In this document: piece after piece, positions 5,231 to 6,884 of the stretch | Position numbering within the stretch: the stretch's first letter is position 1 | Layout: each line of letters starts with the position of its first letter | Assembly: GCA_037190665.1 (NCBI GenBank) | Contig: JBBCJT010000184.1 | Location: 1-6,884, forward strand | Source: JBBCJT01 sp037190665 | GTDB taxonomy: Bacteria > Pseudomonadota > Alphaproteobacteria > Acetobacterales > Acetobacteraceae | Direction: 5' to 3' | DNA: 6,884 bases | Made by a program: the position numbers and the translations under genes | Notes under the pieces: generated by a model | Told to the model about the DNA's origin: nothing | Seen by the model: only the letters and a program-made list of their open reading frames with translations | Database searches by the model: none

Positions 5231-5394
5231 GGCTTCCCCCTCTCCCGCTTGCGGGAGAGGGCCGGGGTGAGGGTGCGACCGCCAGCACCACGGCGAGGTT
5301 CCGCCCGTGCACAAACCCCTCACACTTGTCCCTCTCTCGCCGGACGGGAAAGGGAATCTTGCGTAACGCGCCTCGCCTTCTCCCTCTCATCCGC
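5231..5394 (+). repeat. Composite palindromic intergenic repeat, copy B
   Basis: This is the second direct copy. It has a perfect stem-loop with the same arms as copy A (5238-5248 and 5251-5261, loop TT), then the identical CCGGGGTGAGGGTGCG (5262-5277). A CCAGCACC tag, a GAGGTT-CCGCC block and ACAAACCCCTCAC (5311-5323) follow; CCCTCAC at 5317-5323 can pair with GTGAGGG at 5267-5273. The second palindrome (5330-5354) is decayed, with one mismatch. The tail AATCTTGCGTAACGCGCCTC matches copy A's tail closely, and similarity to copy C continues through CTTCTCC to about 5394. The extra CCCGCGC hairpin of copy A is missing, and so is the GAGCTT leader shared by A and C. Confidence 0.8.
5238..5261 (+). 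terminator. Perfect 11-bp stem-loop behind the FAH-family gene
   Basis: The first palindrome of repeat B begins 40 nt after the FAH-family stop and is the strongest structure behind that gene. It lacks a T tract, so a Rho-independent role is doubtful; 3'-end stabilisation or chance placement of the repeat are equally possible. Confidence 0.35.
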
Positions 5395-5425
5395 GCGATG
5401 CCCAGCCCTTTCACAAAGCGTGCTG

Positions 5426-5600
5426 GAGCTTTGCGAAGCGGCCGCGATCTTCCCCCTTCTCCCGCGTGCGGGGAGGGGGTTGGAGGTGAGGGTGCGTCCA
5501 TCAGCACCATCGCGTGGTTTCGTCTCTGCGTAGACCCCTTCAGCCTGTCTCTCTCGTGAGGGGGTCTGCGTGACGCGCTTTGTCTTCTCCTCTCGCCCGC
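5426..5600 (+). repeat. Composite palindromic intergenic repeat, copy C (degenerate)
   Basis: This is the third direct copy and the most decayed. It shares with copy A a leader (GAGCTT, then GCGAAGCGGCCGCG against GCGGAACCGCCGCG, then TCTTCCCCC). Its first palindrome (5454-5479) keeps the core CCCGC-GT-GCGGG but has wobble pairs and a mismatch outside it. GGTGAGGGTGCGTCC, CAGCACC and the GTGGTTTCG block follow in the same order as in A and B. The second palindrome is nearly lost. The tail GGTCTGCGTGACGCG and the following TCTTCTCC match copy B's tail. Confidence 0.7.
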
Positions 5601-5655
5601 ACAGGCAGGAGGAGGAAACTTGTTCCCGCTCCACAAAGTGAGGGCCGCATAAGGT

Positions 5656-6884
5656 TCAACCTCCCGCCGGCAGCTTCAATCGGGTGATGATCCGCGCCGT
5701 CCCGGCCGCGATGCGCGCGGTCAGCACCGGCGCGGGCTCCACCTGCCCATAGGCGGGACTGATCCAGCCCGGCTCCAGCGCCACCGACGCCGCGCCCACG
5801 ATCGCAAGCGTCGCCCCTTCCGCCCACGCACCGTCCGGCGTCGGCCGCCAGTCGCACGCGGGATCGAGCCGCCACCGCAGCACCGCCGCCGCGAACGGGC
5901 CAGCCAGCCGATCCTCGATCCGCCACGCCCCCGGCGCGGCGGACACGCGCCGCTCGTGGCGGTTGCCGCGCGCGTCGCGGACCCAGCCGCCATCCGGCAG
6001 CGGCCCTCCTGCCGGCCATGGCCCCATCAGGAACCGGCCGAGCCGCGGTATCTGCGGCGCATCGTCGAACTGCACCGTGTTGTGCGCGGCGACCGAGGGG
6101 AAATGGTCGAGCCACCAGCGATCCGCCGGCGCGGGGTGGTAGGCGCCGGTCCCCCCGTCGCACAGCAGGTTCCGCCCGGCGTGCCACAGGTCCAGATGCA
6201 GCAGGTCGGCATGCGCCGGCCTGTGCCGGCTGCCGGGCACGCGCAGCACCGCCCAGGCGGCGCCGGCGGCGAAACCCATGAAGCCGCGTCCTGACCAGCG
6301 CGTCGGCCGCGGCGGGGCGGGCGGAGGCGGCGGGGCGGCAAGCGCGGAGCCGTCGTCATGACCAAGCCGCGCCATCCGCCCCGAGACGGGATCGGTGAGC
6401 CGGTCCAGCCAGGCTGCTGCGGCGGCGTGCTGCGCGGCAAACCTCGGCCGCAGCCCCTGCCGTTCCGCCATCGCCGCGGCCAGCGACAGCAGGTCCACCG
6501 CCATGCGCTGGTAGCGCGCGGAGTGCTGGCTGAACGCGCCGCAAGGGGCGAACAGCCGCCCCGCCGTGCGCTCCGTGCGGGCGAGCGCCCGTGCCGCCAG
6601 CGTCCGGCCGCCGCCCAGCAGCCCGGCGGCGAGCCCGGCCGCGGCGGCGGCGAGGCTGTGGTTGTTGTCCTGCGCCGCCTCATAGGCGCGCCCGGCCATT
6701 ATCCGCCGCCAGTGCAGCGCCGCCACCGCGCGCAGCCCCGTCGGCGGGTCGGCATCGCGCCCGTGGCGGATCGCGGCCCAGGCGAGATGCAGCAGCCGGA
6801 TCGCCGCCTCCTGCGCGCTGACCCAGTGCTCGCCGCGATAGGGCGGATTGGCGGCGAGAAAGGCCGCGATGCGGCGATCCGCCA
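5656..6884 (-). CDS. Heparinase II/III family polysaccharide lyase, C-terminal 408 residues (N terminus beyond window)
   Basis: The minus-strand frame is open from the right edge to the TGA at 5656-5658. The part before the GTG at 6726 already reads as family sequence (W-V-S-A-Q-E-A-A-I-R-L-L), so that GTG is not the start. The fragment holds the end of the alpha-helical toroid and then the beta-sheet heparinase II/III domain. N-N-H-S lies at 6655-6666 and a Tyr at 6511-6513 in H-S-A-R-Y; these fit the Asn/His and Tyr positions used for charge neutralisation and proton transfer in PL12/PL21-type lyases. A Pro-rich linker follows (about 6305-6340). Next come H-A-D-L-L (His at 6211-6213), C-D-G-G-T-G-A-Y and H-N-T-V-Q-F (6067-6084), the standard motifs of this domain. 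Family members cleave uronic-acid polysaccharides by beta-elimination; alphaproteobacterial members often have no proven substrate. The missing N terminus prevents a signal-peptide call. Confidence 0.88.
   Translation of the reverse strand, partial: ADRRIAAFLAANPPYRGEHWVSAQEAAIRLLHLAWAAIRHGRDADPPTGLRAVAALHWRRIMAGRAYEAAQDNNHSLAAAAAGLAAGLLGGGRTLAARALARTERTAGRLFAPCGAFSQHSARYQRMAVDLLSLAAAMAERQGLRPRFAAQHAAAAAWLDRLTDPVSGRMARLGHDDGSALAAPPPPPAPPRPTRWSGRGFMGFAAGAAWAVLRVPGSRHRPAHADLLHLDLWHAGRNLLCDGGTGAYHPAPADRWWLDHFPSVAAHNTVQFDDAPQIPRLGRFLMGPWPAGGPLPDGGWVRDARGNRHERRVSAAPGAWRIEDRLAGPFAAAVLRWRLDPACDWRPTPDGAWAEGATLAIVGAASVALEPGWISPAYGQVEPAPVLTARIAAGTARIITRLKLPAGG

Larger units (their letters stand above)
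5198..5655. other. Convergent intergenic region filled by two repeat copies
   Basis: These 458 bp lie between the 3' ends of the FAH-family gene (+) and the lyase gene (-), so no promoter is needed here. Repeat copies B (5231-5394) and C (5426-5600) occupy most of it, 31 bp apart and in the same orientation. After C, an imperfect inverted repeat pairs CTCCTC near 5587 with GAGGAG near 5611. A short A/T-rich one sits at about 5618-5639 (AACTTGT against ACAAAGT, with a bulge), just past the lyase stop on its strand. Either could help end the lyase message. No gene is supported. Confidence 0.7.

Noticed and set aside
3365..5600. CRISPR array or insertion-sequence ends as an explanation of the repeats
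   Set aside because: The copies are about 150-180 bp, diverged and internally palindromic, without regular short spacers. No transposase or cas gene is in the window, and no target duplication could be identified by eye.
5608..5615. Strong Shine-Dalgarno-like AGGAGGAG on the + strand
   Set aside because: The only nearby start is a TTG followed by ten codons and a stop. It fits better as part of an imperfect inverted repeat near the lyase 3' end.
6724..6726. GTG on the minus strand as the lyase start codon
   Set aside because: The frame stays open to the window edge, and the residues before this codon already look like heparinase II/III sequence, so the gene starts outside the window.

Overview
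This window comes from a GC-rich (about 70% by eye) bacterial chromosome, most likely an alphaproteobacterium. Acetobacteraceae/Rhodospirillales or Sphingomonadales would fit, but the lineage is inferred from base composition and gene style, not from a marker gene. Every coding region shows strong G/C bias at third positions. No phage, transposase, CRISPR, defence or RNA gene is visible, so this looks like core or metabolic chromosome with intergenic repeats.

Layout. (1) Positions 1-1877, + strand: the last 36 codons of a short-chain dehydrogenase (SDR), then an RraA-family class II aldolase-like gene (202-900) and a D-isomer-specific 2-hydroxyacid dehydrogenase (897-1877). The last two overlap by 4 bp (GTGA) and are probably translationally coupled. 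(2) Positions 1939-3327, +: a complete, catalytically intact dihydrolipoyl dehydrogenase (lpdA), with no E1 or E2 partner gene in view. (3) Positions 3328-3705: an intergenic stretch with a stem-loop behind lpdA, one copy of a composite palindromic repeat, an operator-like 23-bp dyad, and a strong 10-bp hairpin directly in front of the next ribosome binding site. (4) Positions 3706-5197, +: a bacterial lipocalin lipoprotein (Blc type) and a FAHD1-like fumarylacetoacetate hydrolase family enzyme, 67 bp apart and possibly co-transcribed. (5) Positions 5198-5655: a convergent intergenic region almost filled by two more direct copies of the composite repeat. (6) Positions 5656-6884, - strand: the C-terminal 408 residues of a heparinase II/III-family polysaccharide lyase, whose start lies beyond the right edge.

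How the genes may work together. The SDR, the 2-hydroxyacid dehydrogenase and the RraA-like aldolase look like a small oxidation and C-C cleavage module: alcohol or 2-hydroxyacid is oxidised to a 2-oxoacid, which is cleaved or decarboxylated to pyruvate-level products. The FAHD1-like enzyme downstream also acts on 2-oxo/acylpyruvate-type acids, and lpdA serves the 2-oxoacid dehydrogenase complexes that would consume such products. This link is inference from family and proximity; no substrate can be read from the sequence. The lipocalin (outer-membrane maintenance) and the lyase (polysaccharide degradation) look functionally separate.

The signals least explained by gene content are non-coding. 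They are the three copies of a roughly 150-180 bp composite repeat built on 11-bp palindrome arms, and the two dyads upstream of the lipocalin gene. I found no convincing evidence of a previously undescribed multi-gene system here.
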